DNA of 64,000 nucleotides from Aquimonas sp044377145 (lineage in GTDB: Bacteria; Pseudomonadota; Gammaproteobacteria; Xanthomonadales; Xanthomonadaceae). The translations under genes were made by a program, and so were the position numbers. The first letter of the stretch is position 1. Each line of letters starts with the position of its first letter. The notes under the pieces are model-generated. The model searched no databases. It saw only the letters and a program-made list of their open reading frames with translations, and was not told the origin of the DNA. This document shows positions 16,338-24,502 of the stretch, one piece after another. The stretch lies in assembly GCF_044377145.1 (NCBI RefSeq), contig NZ_JBILJQ010000004.1, positions 62,001-126,000 of the forward strand. The letters are read 5' to 3'.

Positions 16338-18029
16338 TCAGCGCGGGTTGTCACTCCGGACAGCGGATTCCGCCGCGCGCAGCATCGGCTGCGCCTGCAG
16401 CAGAAGATGGAAAATCACGTTCTGTTCCATCACACCACGCACTGTCTCCGCACCCGGGCCGAGCGCGTAGACAGCAACGTCTTCGCCACCGTGAGTCTCG
16501 CTAGCCAGCGCCCACAGGCTGGGCTGCACGAAGTCCGGCGCGGTGGTGTCTACCGCTTCCAGATCGGGTCGCGCATCGACGGCAGCGAAGCGCTCGGGTT
16601 CGTGCGGATAGCGCTTCGGGCCGGCGGGCTGCAGTTCGCTCTCGCTGGCGTAGCCGGGGCCGTTTATGTAGCCCAGCGTGGTATAGACGCGACCGGTCAG
16701 ATCACGCTTGAGCTTCACGTCATCGGTGCCGGTGCGGTCGCTGACCTTGCCGAGAATCGGATTGCCGCGGTGGCTGTAGCCGGCGAAGCTCAGCACGTGG
16801 CTGTGGTCGGCGGTGACGACGATCAACGTGTCTTCGACCGAAGTCGCCGCTTGCGCCGCCGCGACAGCATCGGACAGGGCGATGGTGTCGGTCAGAGCGC
16901 GGTAGGCGTTGTTGGCGTGGTGGGCATGGTCGATGCGACCGGCTTCCACCACCAACAGAAAGCCCCGCTGCTCGCGCTGCAATCGCCGGATGGCGGCGGC
17001 GACCATCTCGGCCAGACTGGGCTCGCCGCCGACATCCGCGGAGCGGTCGTGCTCATACTGCATATGGCCCGGCTGGAACAGGGCGAATACCTTGTCGGCC
17101 GAGGCGAAGTCGATGCCGTCGAAGCCCGCGCGATTCCACGCGTAGTGCCCCTCGGGATGGCGCGTCTGCCATTCGGCAACGAGGTCGCGACCGTCCTCGC
17201 GCAGTCCGCGGCTTTCGGGGTATTCGGGGTCGGTCGCCGTCGCCGGCATGAACATCTGCCGGCCGCCACCCATCACCACCTCGATGCCGTCACCATGGTC
17301 GAACTCGATCAGCTGCCGCGCGATGTCGGCGCAGGCGGCGCGGTCGGCGGCGGGCACCAGCGCATCGGCCTCCCAATCACGGAGCGGCGTGTGTGCGTAA
17401 GTGGCGGCCGGGGTCGCGTGCGTGATGCGGGTGGTGGTCACCACGCCGGTCGCCAGCCCGACCTGTTCGGCCAACTGCAGCAGACTGGGCAGGTCGGTGC
17501 CCTGCGCTGATGCGCAGTCGCCGTAGCGCGCGCGACCATCGAGACCGATCACGCCAGCGCGGGTCTTCACGCCGCTCATCATCGCGCTCATGGTGCCGGC
17601 CGAATCCGGCGTCTGCATATCGGTGTTGTAGGTCTTGCTGTAGCCGGTGTGCGGAAAAGCCTCAAAGCTCAGCAGGTTCTCTTCGCCGGTCGCGCCGCGG
17701 CGCTGGCCTTCGAGGATGCGGGCGGCCGCGACCGTGGTCGGGCCCATGCCATCACCCACGAACAGGATCAGATTGCGCGCCGATGCATCGCCCGCGCCCC
17801 GCGCGCGCGCCGCTGCGGCGCCCGCGGCGTACCAGCTGGCGGGGTGCTCGTCGTGAGTGCCGACTTGCAGCAGGGGCGCGGGCATGCCGGTCGGACGTGC
17901 AGGCGGCTCAGCGCGCTGATGGGCGCTGGTGCAGGCCGCGATCAGCAGCAGCCCGGGAGCCGCAGCCAGCGCACGCCTCAGCGGATGCTGACGCGCGCCG
18001 GCGGCGGAAACGCGATGGGGAAAAAGCAT
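16338..18029 (-). CDS. Alkaline phosphatase (PhoA superfamily), lipoprotein
   Basis: A 563-residue periplasmic or surface phosphomonoesterase. The N-terminus has a hydrophobic segment ending LLLIAACTS, a plausible lipobox with the acylated cysteine at about residue 33. Catalytic landmarks of the alkaline phosphatase superfamily are present: the first metal site LILFVGDGMGP, the nucleophile serine in TPDSAGTMSAMM, and metal ligands in EAGRIDHAHHAN, VVTADHSHV and SETHGGEDVAVYA. These define the family; substrate preference is open. A partial Pho-box-like half site is noted at 18077-18084. Convergent with the TonB_C-like gene and divergent from the small secreted protein gene. Confidence 0.92.
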   Translation of the reverse strand: MLFPHRVSAAGARQHPLRRALAAAPGLLLIAACTSAHQRAEPPARPTGMPAPLLQVGTHDEHPASWYAAGAAAARARGAGDASARNLILFVGDGMGPTTVAAARILEGQRRGATGEENLLSFEAFPHTGYSKTYNTDMQTPDSAGTMSAMMSGVKTRAGVIGLDGRARYGDCASAQGTDLPSLLQLAEQVGLATGVVTTTRITHATPAATYAHTPLRDWEADALVPAADRAACADIARQLIEFDHGDGIEVVMGGGRQMFMPATATDPEYPESRGLREDGRDLVAEWQTRHPEGHYAWNRAGFDGIDFASADKVFALFQPGHMQYEHDRSADVGGEPSLAEMVAAAIRRLQREQRGFLLVVEAGRIDHAHHANNAYRALTDTIALSDAVAAAQAATSVEDTLIVVTADHSHVLSFAGYSHRGNPILGKVSDRTGTDDVKLKRDLTGRVYTTLGYINGPGYASESELQPAGPKRYPHEPERFAAVDARPDLEAVDTTAPDFVQPSLWALASETHGGEDVAVYALGPGAETVRGVMEQNVIFHLLLQAQPMLRAAESAVRSDNPR

Positions 18030-18260
18030 GTGTTCGAACTCGACGGCAGAATTGCGGCGAAGTCTATCGTCTCAACGATGACAGCAACCCGCGTCTGCAC
18101 CCGATCGCCCGCACGGCACCCGCCGCACGTGCGCCCTCAAACTTTGCCAAATTTCGTCGAAAATACACTATTTGTTCCCAAATGGTCCCAAAATCGAGTC
18201 GACTTGCGTGCAAGGCAGCGGCTAGCTTGGGGCCACTTCCACCACGTAAAGAGGTGTTCC

Positions 18261-18737
18261 ATGCGAATCATCGTTCTCGGTCTGATGGCTGCCGGCAGTT
18301 TCCTGATGCTCTCTGCCGACACCCGTGCTCAGGTTGGGGGGGCGGGGCCCCATTGGTGCTCCACGGGCACCGTCGTCCCGGTTGCCGACTTCACGTTCTA
18401 TCCGGAACTGCTCGCAAATGGAGGCCTTGCACGGCTGGCCGTGGGATCAGCTGCGCCCGCCGCAGCTGGCAGCTGGCAAGCCAAAGACAAGGGCATCTTT
18501 GACGAGGACTATCCGCCGTACCCGGAAGAAGAGATCGAGGCCGTCGAGGTGCTTGCAGTCGCCGCCGCGTCACTGCATTGCGCCCAGTACACCATCGCGG
18601 GTGACTCCAACAGCGAGATCGGCACCGCGACCGCAGCCATCAACGATCTCGATGCCGTTGTGCGGGCGAATCTGGTCGGCTCCTATGACCCGAGTCGCAG
18701 TCTGACCGGCACCTGCATGCGCTGCGCTGCCAACTGA
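18261..18737 (+). CDS. Small secreted protein of unknown function
   Basis: A 158-residue protein starting MRIIVLGLMAAGSFLMLSA with a signal peptide cleaved after about ADTRA (residues ~1-23). The mature part is Ala/Asp/Glu-rich, with an acidic stretch (FDEDYPPYPEEEIEAVEV), and has four cysteines (HWCSTG, LHCAQ, TCMRCAAN) that could form two disulfides. I recognise no family. ATG 18261 follows AGAGG at 7 nt, a good ribosome site. The upstream region (18130-18200) is unusually AT-rich for this genome and probably holds the promoter. Confidence 0.65.
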   Translation: MRIIVLGLMAAGSFLMLSADTRAQVGGAGPHWCSTGTVVPVADFTFYPELLANGGLARLAVGSAAPAAAGSWQAKDKGIFDEDYPPYPEEEIEAVEVLAVAAASLHCAQYTIAGDSNSEIGTATAAINDLDAVVRANLVGSYDPSRSLTGTCMRCAAN

Positions 18738-18770
18738 GCCCAACAAGCAAGCAGAAGAACGCGACCGCCT

Positions 18771-18800
18771 CCGCAAGCGCGCCTTCAGGCGCGTTTGCGG
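18771..18800. terminator. Long stem-loop overlapping the end of the TPR gene
   Basis: CCGCAAGCGCGCCT (18771-18784) pairs with AGGCGCGTTTGCGG (18787-18800) with one G-U wobble. The minus-strand stop codon TCA (18785-18787) sits in the loop. There is no T-run. It lies between two convergent genes and may end both transcripts. Confidence 0.45.
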
Positions 18801-20995
18801 GTCCAGGCCAGAACGGACTCGATCAGGATCTCAAGCTCACGACGCTGTTGGACGCTGATCTCAAGCTCTGACAGCACGAAGTAGGCCGTTCGCAGTACCT
18901 CTCGCCAACGCGGCTTCTCGGGCAGGGTGTCCAGGCTGAGGTAGCGATCCAAAGCGCGTACACGCAGGCGCCCTTCGTCGATGGTGATTCGCCACACCCC
19001 GCTGCGCTCGGCCAGGTCAATCCGGGTCTTGCGCGTCATCCGCTCCCACAGATCAAGGCTTGCCTGCATCAAGGTCACCAGATGAGCGCGGAATGCATCC
19101 GGCGACTCCGGCCGCGCCACCGACTCCACCGCAGGCTTGAGCGCAGCCACGACATCGCCGGCGGGCTGCACCTCACGCGCAAGCACGAGCAGACCGAATT
19201 CCTCTTCCAGGTCAAGCCGCTGGCAGCGCAGCATCAGTGGAGCGATCTCATCCGAGGTGTCCGCCCCCACATCGAACTCCTGCTCTACCGGCGTCGGCAA
19301 CTGTCCCTCGCCGCTCAACGACTCACGCTCAACCTGCTGCTGCGCCCAGTCGGCAGCAACCGGACCGAGTACCTCAGCGAGCGCTCGCCCGCGGACCTCT
19401 TCTGCAGCACGCGAGAGCAGCTCTGCCGCGGAGAAAGTGACAGCCCGGACTTTTCCGCTGGCATCAAAGATCAGCGCCGGGCTGGACTGACGCTCCAGCA
19501 ACCACTCGGTTGAGCGCAGGTCGGCGCTGAGTGCGGCGGCGGCGGTGCGCGCCTCACGAATGCTGCGCTCAAGCATCTGTCGCTGCGCTTCCGCGGCCAG
19601 GCGCTGGCGATACAGGCGGCGCTGAAAGGTCAGCACCAAGGCGGCGAGAATCAGCAGCGCGCCTGCCCCGACCACCAGGGTCTGCGCACGGCGACGCGCG
19701 ATCTCGGACCTCTGCAGCTCACTCTGACGCAGCAGTCGATCACGCTCGGATTCCGCCAGGGTCAAGTCAAGCCGCACTCGCAGCGCGTCCAGACGCTGGC
19801 TGTGGCGGGATTCCGAAAGCTGACGAGACAGCCGCAAATGCTCGCGCAGAAAGCCCAGCGCCTGATCCGGCCGCTGCAACAACTCGGCCAGTCGCGCGAG
19901 CTCGCCCTGAGCCTCTAGGGCCAAGGTCGGCCCAGCATCCACTTCGACTCGAATGGCACGCTGCAGGCTCGCAAAAGCGGCTTCGAATTCAGCCTTGGTG
20001 CGGGCCAGGCGGGCGACGATCAGGTCTGCCGCCAACAGCTCGTTGCGGTCCAGCTGCCGACCCGCGTCGCGCGCGCGCTCAATCCAGACTGGCGCAAACT
20101 CCGGCGCATGTTCGGCTTCCAGCGATGCCCGCCGCAAGGCCAGCCGCAGCTGCTCGCGGGTGGCGTTGTTGTCCAGATACAGCTGCCAAGCCGCGTCCAT
20201 ATCGCGGCGCGACGCGCCCAGATCGCCGACCGCGGCCTCAACCATGGCCAGCTCTTCCAGGGTCGAACCGATCGCTACCGGAGAACCGGCTTCTTGATGC
20301 AATTGCAGCGCCCGGCGCAGGATGTCGGCAGCGCGTACGTTGTCGCCGAGCTCGGTGTAGAGGCCACCGATATTGACCAAGGTGCTGCCCAGATCGCGAT
20401 CATTGTTGGCCTCCTTGGCCGCCAAGCTGGCCTGCAGATGCCCCAGCGCGGCGCCGTAGTCGCCCATCTGCCAGTACACCACGCCCACGTCGTTTTCGCT
20501 GATCGCGATCGCTTGGACATCGCCAACCGAGCGCGCAATCGCCAGCGCCTCCAGAAACCGTCCCAGCGCCTCGGCTCGACGCCCCGCCCCATAGGCCAAC
20601 TGCCCGCGTCGACGCGCAATCCGCTGCGAGGCCAAGGGATCGCTGACCTTCGCCAACAGCAGGCTGGCATCGTCCAACGCCCGCTCCGCAAGCACCGCCT
20701 CAGCGCCGCGGATTGCCAGCTGGGTCACATGCATCAGGGCTTCAAACGCGGCGTCGTTCTCGTCGCGCGCGCGCAGCGCAACAGCGGCGGATTGGCACAC
20801 GGCCAGTGCTTGCTGCGGGGCCTGCCGACGCAGCTGACGGCATTCGCGCAGCTCGGGCGGAACCTCCGCTGCTGGCGTCTGCGCCATGCTCGCTAAAGGC
20901 CAAAAAACCAGCAGCGCCATCGCATAGGCACCATTGACGGAACGCGGACTGGCAACGACGGCGGCTCGCGCCACTCGGGCAATCAACTGCAGCAC
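18785..20995 (-). CDS. TPR-repeat membrane protein with a C-terminal PAS-like sensory region
   Basis: A 736-residue protein. A signal or anchor segment (YAMALLVFWPLASMAQ) precedes ~370 residues of tetratricopeptide-like helical pairs (for example ISENDVGVVYWQMGDYGAAL and LVNIGGLYTELGDNVRAADI). A coiled coil rich in Arg/Glu, one TM helix (LVVGAGALLILAALVLTFQ), a second coiled coil and a PAS-like region (SPALIFDASGKVRAVTFSAAELLSR) follow. The last ~110 residues contain a helical module (WRITIDEGRLRVRALDRYL), which I cannot assign. No kinase, cyclase or REC domain is visible. GTG 20993-20995 is preferred because GGAGG lies 8 nt upstream; an ATG 17 codons earlier lacks a ribosome site. Probably a signalling or scaffolding protein. 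Confidence 0.65.
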   Translation of the reverse strand: MLQLIARVARAAVVASPRSVNGAYAMALLVFWPLASMAQTPAAEVPPELRECRQLRRQAPQQALAVCQSAAVALRARDENDAAFEALMHVTQLAIRGAEAVLAERALDDASLLLAKVSDPLASQRIARRRGQLAYGAGRRAEALGRFLEALAIARSVGDVQAIAISENDVGVVYWQMGDYGAALGHLQASLAAKEANNDRDLGSTLVNIGGLYTELGDNVRAADILRRALQLHQEAGSPVAIGSTLEELAMVEAAVGDLGASRRDMDAAWQLYLDNNATREQLRLALRRASLEAEHAPEFAPVWIERARDAGRQLDRNELLAADLIVARLARTKAEFEAAFASLQRAIRVEVDAGPTLALEAQGELARLAELLQRPDQALGFLREHLRLSRQLSESRHSQRLDALRVRLDLTLAESERDRLLRQSELQRSEIARRRAQTLVVGAGALLILAALVLTFQRRLYRQRLAAEAQRQMLERSIREARTAAAALSADLRSTEWLLERQSSPALIFDASGKVRAVTFSAAELLSRAAEEVRGRALAEVLGPVAADWAQQQVERESLSGEGQLPTPVEQEFDVGADTSDEIAPLMLRCQRLDLEEEFGLLVLAREVQPAGDVVAALKPAVESVARPESPDAFRAHLVTLMQASLDLWERMTRKTRIDLAERSGVWRITIDEGRLRVRALDRYLSLDTLPEKPRWREVLRTAYFVLSELEISVQQRRELEILIESVLAWTRKRA

Positions 20996-21104
20996 AATTC
21001 CATCCTCCCCCCGGATAGATTCAACAGAAGCGGAACTTTCGCACATTCGCCCGCATTCGCCCGCGGCCGAGGGTCACCGGCTATCCCCCAACCGATCAAT
21101 TGCC

Positions 21105-21647
21105 ATGCCTGAAATCATCACGCCTCGCCTGCTGCTACGCCCGCCGCTCGGTGCCGACTTCGACGCCTGGGCCCGCTTTATGGCAGATCCTGCGTCCGCG
21201 CGCTTCGTCGGCGGCGCGCAGCCACGCGCTTCTGCGTGGCGCGGTTTTCTGACAACGGTCGGGGCCTGGCAGATCCAGGGCTTCGGGATGTTCTCGGTGA
21301 TCGAACGCGCCAGCGGAGAATGGCTCGGCAGAGTCGGCCCCTGGCAACCGGAGGGCTGGCCGGGCACCGAGGTTGGTTGGGGCCTGCTGACTGAGCATCA
21401 GGGCAAGGGCTATGCGCACGAGGCGGCGCAGGCCGCCATCGACTGGGCCTTCGCCACCCTGGGCTGGGATGAGGTCATTCATTGCATTGATCCCGACAAC
21501 GCGCCGTCGCAACAGTTGGCGGTGCGCCTGGGGGCTCACAAAGACGGCCCGGGACAGCTGCCGCCGCCCTTCGAATCGGAGCGGATCGAGATCTGGCGGC
21601 AGAGTCGTTCCAACTGGGAGCGACGTTCACCGGGGTTGGGAATCTGA
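21105..21647 (+). CDS. GNAT-family N-acetyltransferase
   Basis: A 180-residue acetyltransferase beginning MPEIITPRLLLRPPLGADFD, the usual RimJ/RimL-like opening. Motif A for acetyl-CoA is EHQGKGYAHEAAQAAIDWAF, preceded by GTEVGWGLLT. DEVIHCIDPDNAPSQQLAVRLGA matches the motif B region. The acceptor is unknown. ATG 21105 begins the conserved domain; no strong ribosome site is seen. The upstream open frame overlaps the divergent TPR gene and is not part of the family. Confidence 0.85.
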   Translation: MPEIITPRLLLRPPLGADFDAWARFMADPASARFVGGAQPRASAWRGFLTTVGAWQIQGFGMFSVIERASGEWLGRVGPWQPEGWPGTEVGWGLLTEHQGKGYAHEAAQAAIDWAFATLGWDEVIHCIDPDNAPSQQLAVRLGAHKDGPGQLPPPFESERIEIWRQSRSNWERRSPGLGI

Positions 21648-21768
21648 TTCGGCGGGCCCTTGTCGGTCTGCCGGTGCCGCTTTGGGCCCCAGCTCACCCC
21701 GGCACTGCTACGCTTGCGCGTTCTTCGACCTCGGCCGCCTCGGCGGCCCGCCACCGGATTGTCCGTTC

Positions 21769-22707
21769 ATGAACATCGTCGTCCTCGGCGGCACCGGCTT
21801 CGTCGGCAGCCACCTGATCCCGCGCCTGTCCGGCCTCGGCCATCAGCTCACCGTGCTCAGTCGCAATCCAGCGACCAAGCCCGAGCTCAGCGTACTGCCG
21901 AGCGTCAAACTCGCCGCGGTCGATGTTTACGATGCCGCAGCGCTCGCAGCCGCCGTGCGCGGCGCCGATGCGGTGATCAACCTGGTGGGCATCCTCAACG
22001 AGAAGGGCTTCGGCGGCGGCGGCTTTCGGCGCGCGCACGTCGAGTTGACCCAGCACGTGATCGCCGCCTGCAAAGCCGCGGGCGTGCGCCGGCTGCTGCA
22101 GATGAGCGCGCTGAATGCCGGCCGCGGCGAAAGCCACTATCTGAAGACCCGCGGCGAAGCCGAAACCGCGGTCAAAGCTTCCGGGTTGGACTGGACGATC
22201 TATCAGCCGTCGGTGATTTTTGGCCCCGGCGACGGCCTGTTCGGCCGCTTCAAGAGCCTGTTGGCGATTGCGCCCGTGTTGCCGCTGGCGCGGGCTTCAA
22301 CGAAGTTCGCACCGGTCTACGTCGGGGACGTGGTCGCCGCGATGGTAAAGACCCTGAACGATAGCACCGCGCACAACCAGGTGTTCGAACTCTACGGCCC
22401 CGAGGTGCTGAGCCTCGCCGAGATCGTGCGCTACACCGCGCGCTGCATGCATCTGCGACGGCTGGTGATCCCGCTGCCCGACTCACTGGGTCGCCTGCAG
22501 GCGCTGATCATGGACTTCGTGCCCGGCAAGCCGTTTTCGACCGACAATTTCCTTTCGCTGAAGCTCGATTCGGTCGGCGGTATCGACGGCCTGTATCGAT
22601 TGAAGCTCGACAAGACCCCGATCGAGGCGGTGATCCCGCAAATCCTGTTTCCACAGGGCAAGCAGGCGCGCCTTGATCGGTATCGCGGGGCGTCGGGGAG
22701 GCCTTGA
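21769..22707 (+). CDS. Atypical SDR of the NDUFA9 / complex I-associated type
   Basis: A 312-residue NAD(P)-binding Rossmann protein. The N-terminus MNIVVLGGTGFVGSHLIPRL has the GxxGxxG nucleotide loop. The segments LTVLSRNP, ADAVINLVGILNEKG and LLQMSALNAG follow the pattern of NDUFA9-like atypical short-chain dehydrogenases; the classical YxxxK appears as YLKTRGEAE. Relatives are found with complex I or act as sugar or terpene modifiers; bacterial members of this clade have no settled function. The start has no visible Shine-Dalgarno sequence. Its stop is 5 bp before a GGGATTC heptad element. Confidence 0.82.
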   Translation: MNIVVLGGTGFVGSHLIPRLSGLGHQLTVLSRNPATKPELSVLPSVKLAAVDVYDAAALAAAVRGADAVINLVGILNEKGFGGGGFRRAHVELTQHVIAACKAAGVRRLLQMSALNAGRGESHYLKTRGEAETAVKASGLDWTIYQPSVIFGPGDGLFGRFKSLLAIAPVLPLARASTKFAPVYVGDVVAAMVKTLNDSTAHNQVFELYGPEVLSLAEIVRYTARCMHLRRLVIPLPDSLGRLQALIMDFVPGKPFSTDNFLSLKLDSVGGIDGLYRLKLDKTPIEAVIPQILFPQGKQARLDRYRGASGRP

Positions 22708-22712
22708 GGGCC

Positions 22713-22873
22713 GGGATTCGTGATTCGGGATTGGGGATTCGTCCGAAGGCTGGCTCCCCGATACCCGTATCAGGTCCGCGTCTTTGCTTCCCGCCGCGGC
22801 ACACCTGCAAAACGGCCGTCCGGCGACCTTCATCCCGCCGGCTGCGAATCCCGAATCCCGTATCCCAAATCCC
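22713..22873. repeat. Heptad-repeat element A (inverted GGGATTC arrays around a core)
   Basis: Left arm: four heptads of the GGGATTC type (22713-22740). Core: 105 bp. Right arm: four heptads of the GAATCCC type (22846-22873). The arms are inverted, so the whole element can fold back. It fills the gap between two convergent genes (stops at 22707 and 22883). The core's right inner end, read on the minus strand, is GGGATTCGCAGCCGGCGGGA, 17 of 20 identical to the inner end of element B. Confidence 0.75.
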
Positions 22874-22882
22874 GGCTCTCAA

Positions 22883-24070
22883 TCAAAGCACCGCTCTGAG
22901 CGCCTGCGCGAAATGCCCGATGTTGGCCTCGGACAAGCCCGCGATGTTCATGCGGCTGCTGCCGACCATGTAGATCGCGTGCTCGGTCTTCAGGCGCTCG
23001 ACCTGCTCGGAGCTGATGCCGAGGAAGCTGAACATGCCGCGCTGGCGTTCGATGAAGCTGAAATCGCGCGGCACGCCCGCAGCGGCGAGGTGCTCGACCA
23101 TCAGGCCGCGGTAGTGATTGATGCGGCCGCGCATGTCGGCCAGTTCCTGCAGCCACTGCGCGCGCAGCTCGGGGTCGTCGAGAATCTCGCGAACGAGGAT
23201 CGCGCCGTGCGCCGGCGGCATCGAGTACACGTTGCGGATCGCCGACAGCAGCTGCGAGAAGGTGGCCTGGGTCTGGGCGGCGCTGTGGCCGATCACGCTG
23301 AGTGCACCGATGCGCTCGCGATACAGACCGAAGTTCTTCGAGCATGAGGTCGCCAGCAGCAGTTCTGGCAGACGCTGAGCCAGCAGGCGCGGCCCGAATG
23401 CATCGCTGTCGAGATCGGTGCTGAAGCCCTGGTAGGCCATGTCGACGAAACACAGAAAGCCCTGCCGTTCGGCCAGCTGTGCCACCGCCTCCCAGTGCTG
23501 CGGCTCAAGATCGACACCGCTCGGGTTGTGGCAGCAGGCATGCAGCAGAACCACATCGCCAGCCGGCACCTCGGTCAATGCCGCCAGCATCGCCTCGGCG
23601 CGCAAAGACTGGGTGGCGGCGTCGTAGTACGAGTACTCGCGCACCTTCAGGCCGGCGGCCTTGAACACCGAGGGATGGTTGCCCCAGGTCGGGTCGCTGA
23701 CCCACACCGTGGCATCCGGCCGAGCGCGCTTGATCAACTCCGCCGCCATTCGCAGCGCACCGGTGCCACCGGGCGTGTGCGCGGTTGCAACGCGGCCCTC
23801 AGCGAGCGCAGGCACATCGCCCAGGGCGAGCCTTTCGAGCGCAGCGTTGAAGCCGGGATCACCGGCCATGCCGATATAGGTCTTGCTGTCCTCGCGCTCG
23901 CTGCGGCGCGCTTCGGCGCGCTTTACGCAGGCCAGTACCGGCGTGTGCCCGACCTCATCCTTGTACACGCCAACGCCCAGGTCGATCTTGTGCGGCCGCG
24001 GGTCGGCACGGAACGCGGCCATCAGGCTGAGGATAGGATCGGCGGGGGCAGGCTGCAGCTCGAAGAACAT
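22883..24070 (-). CDS. Aromatic/aspartate aminotransferase (class I, PLP)
   Basis: A 395-residue PLP enzyme of the AspC/TyrB group, starting MFFELQPAPADPILSLMAAF. Family landmarks are INLG-like KIDLGVGVYKDEVG, the cofactor asparagine in CCHNPSGVDL, aspartate and tyrosine in FVDMAYQGF, the Schiff-base lysine in SCSKNFGLYRERIG, and the substrate-carboxylate arginine near the end (SSRMNIAGL). It would transaminate aspartate and/or aromatic 2-oxo acids, and could complete tyrosine synthesis after TyrA (0.9-2.0 kb). The choice between aspC-like and tyrB-like specificity is not made. The frame is open 95 codons upstream, but ATG 24068-24070 begins the conserved protein. Confidence 0.9.
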   Translation of the reverse strand: MFFELQPAPADPILSLMAAFRADPRPHKIDLGVGVYKDEVGHTPVLACVKRAEARRSEREDSKTYIGMAGDPGFNAALERLALGDVPALAEGRVATAHTPGGTGALRMAAELIKRARPDATVWVSDPTWGNHPSVFKAAGLKVREYSYYDAATQSLRAEAMLAALTEVPAGDVVLLHACCHNPSGVDLEPQHWEAVAQLAERQGFLCFVDMAYQGFSTDLDSDAFGPRLLAQRLPELLLATSCSKNFGLYRERIGALSVIGHSAAQTQATFSQLLSAIRNVYSMPPAHGAILVREILDDPELRAQWLQELADMRGRINHYRGLMVEHLAAAGVPRDFSFIERQRGMFSFLGISSEQVERLKTEHAIYMVGSSRMNIAGLSEANIGHFAQALRAVL

Positions 24071-24342
24071 CGCGAAGGCTCCGGGAAAGACGAGCCCCGA
24101 AGGATAGGCGCTCCGCCTCGGCAGGACCAATGCAGGTGACGCATATGGGCCGCCGGCACACACGCTGGCGTAGGGTCTGCGGACCTCAGCGCACACTGCC
24201 ACCGCGCGCTGCGTGAGCCGCGCTCGCTCACGGCACCTGTGGCGCGTTGAACGCAGCCTTGCATTCGCCGCTTGGGCGTAACGTCCATCCTGTGGCCTGC
24301 GCGGAGCGGCCCGTCTGTAGGTAGGGCCAAGCGGCCTTTCTG

Positions 24343-24444
24343 TAGGTTGGGCCAAGCGCAGCGCGGCCCAACATCGCAGACTTCAGCGCTTGCCGATCCT
24401 TGAAGCGGGCGATGTTGGGCCTCGCTGCGCTCGGCACCAACCTA
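24343..24444. repeat. Inverted pair of ~35-bp palindromic intergenic repeats
   Basis: Copy 1 (24343-24377) starts TAGGTTGGGCC and ends GCCCAACATCGC. Copy 2 (24409-24444) is the inverse, starting GCGATGTTGGGCC and ending CACCAACCTA. Each copy is itself imperfectly palindromic around AGCGCAGCG-type sequence. Degenerate fragments of the same unit lie on both sides (around 24317-24335 and 24450-24475). Similar TAGGTTGGG...CCCAAC repeats are widespread in gammaproteobacterial intergenic DNA. They fill most of the 432-bp gap 24071-24502, where I see no gene. Confidence 0.7.
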
Positions 24445-24502
24445 TCGGAGCCGAGCTTCGCTGCGCTGAGCACCAAGCTTCCGAAACCGGAGCATCGCTG
24501 CG

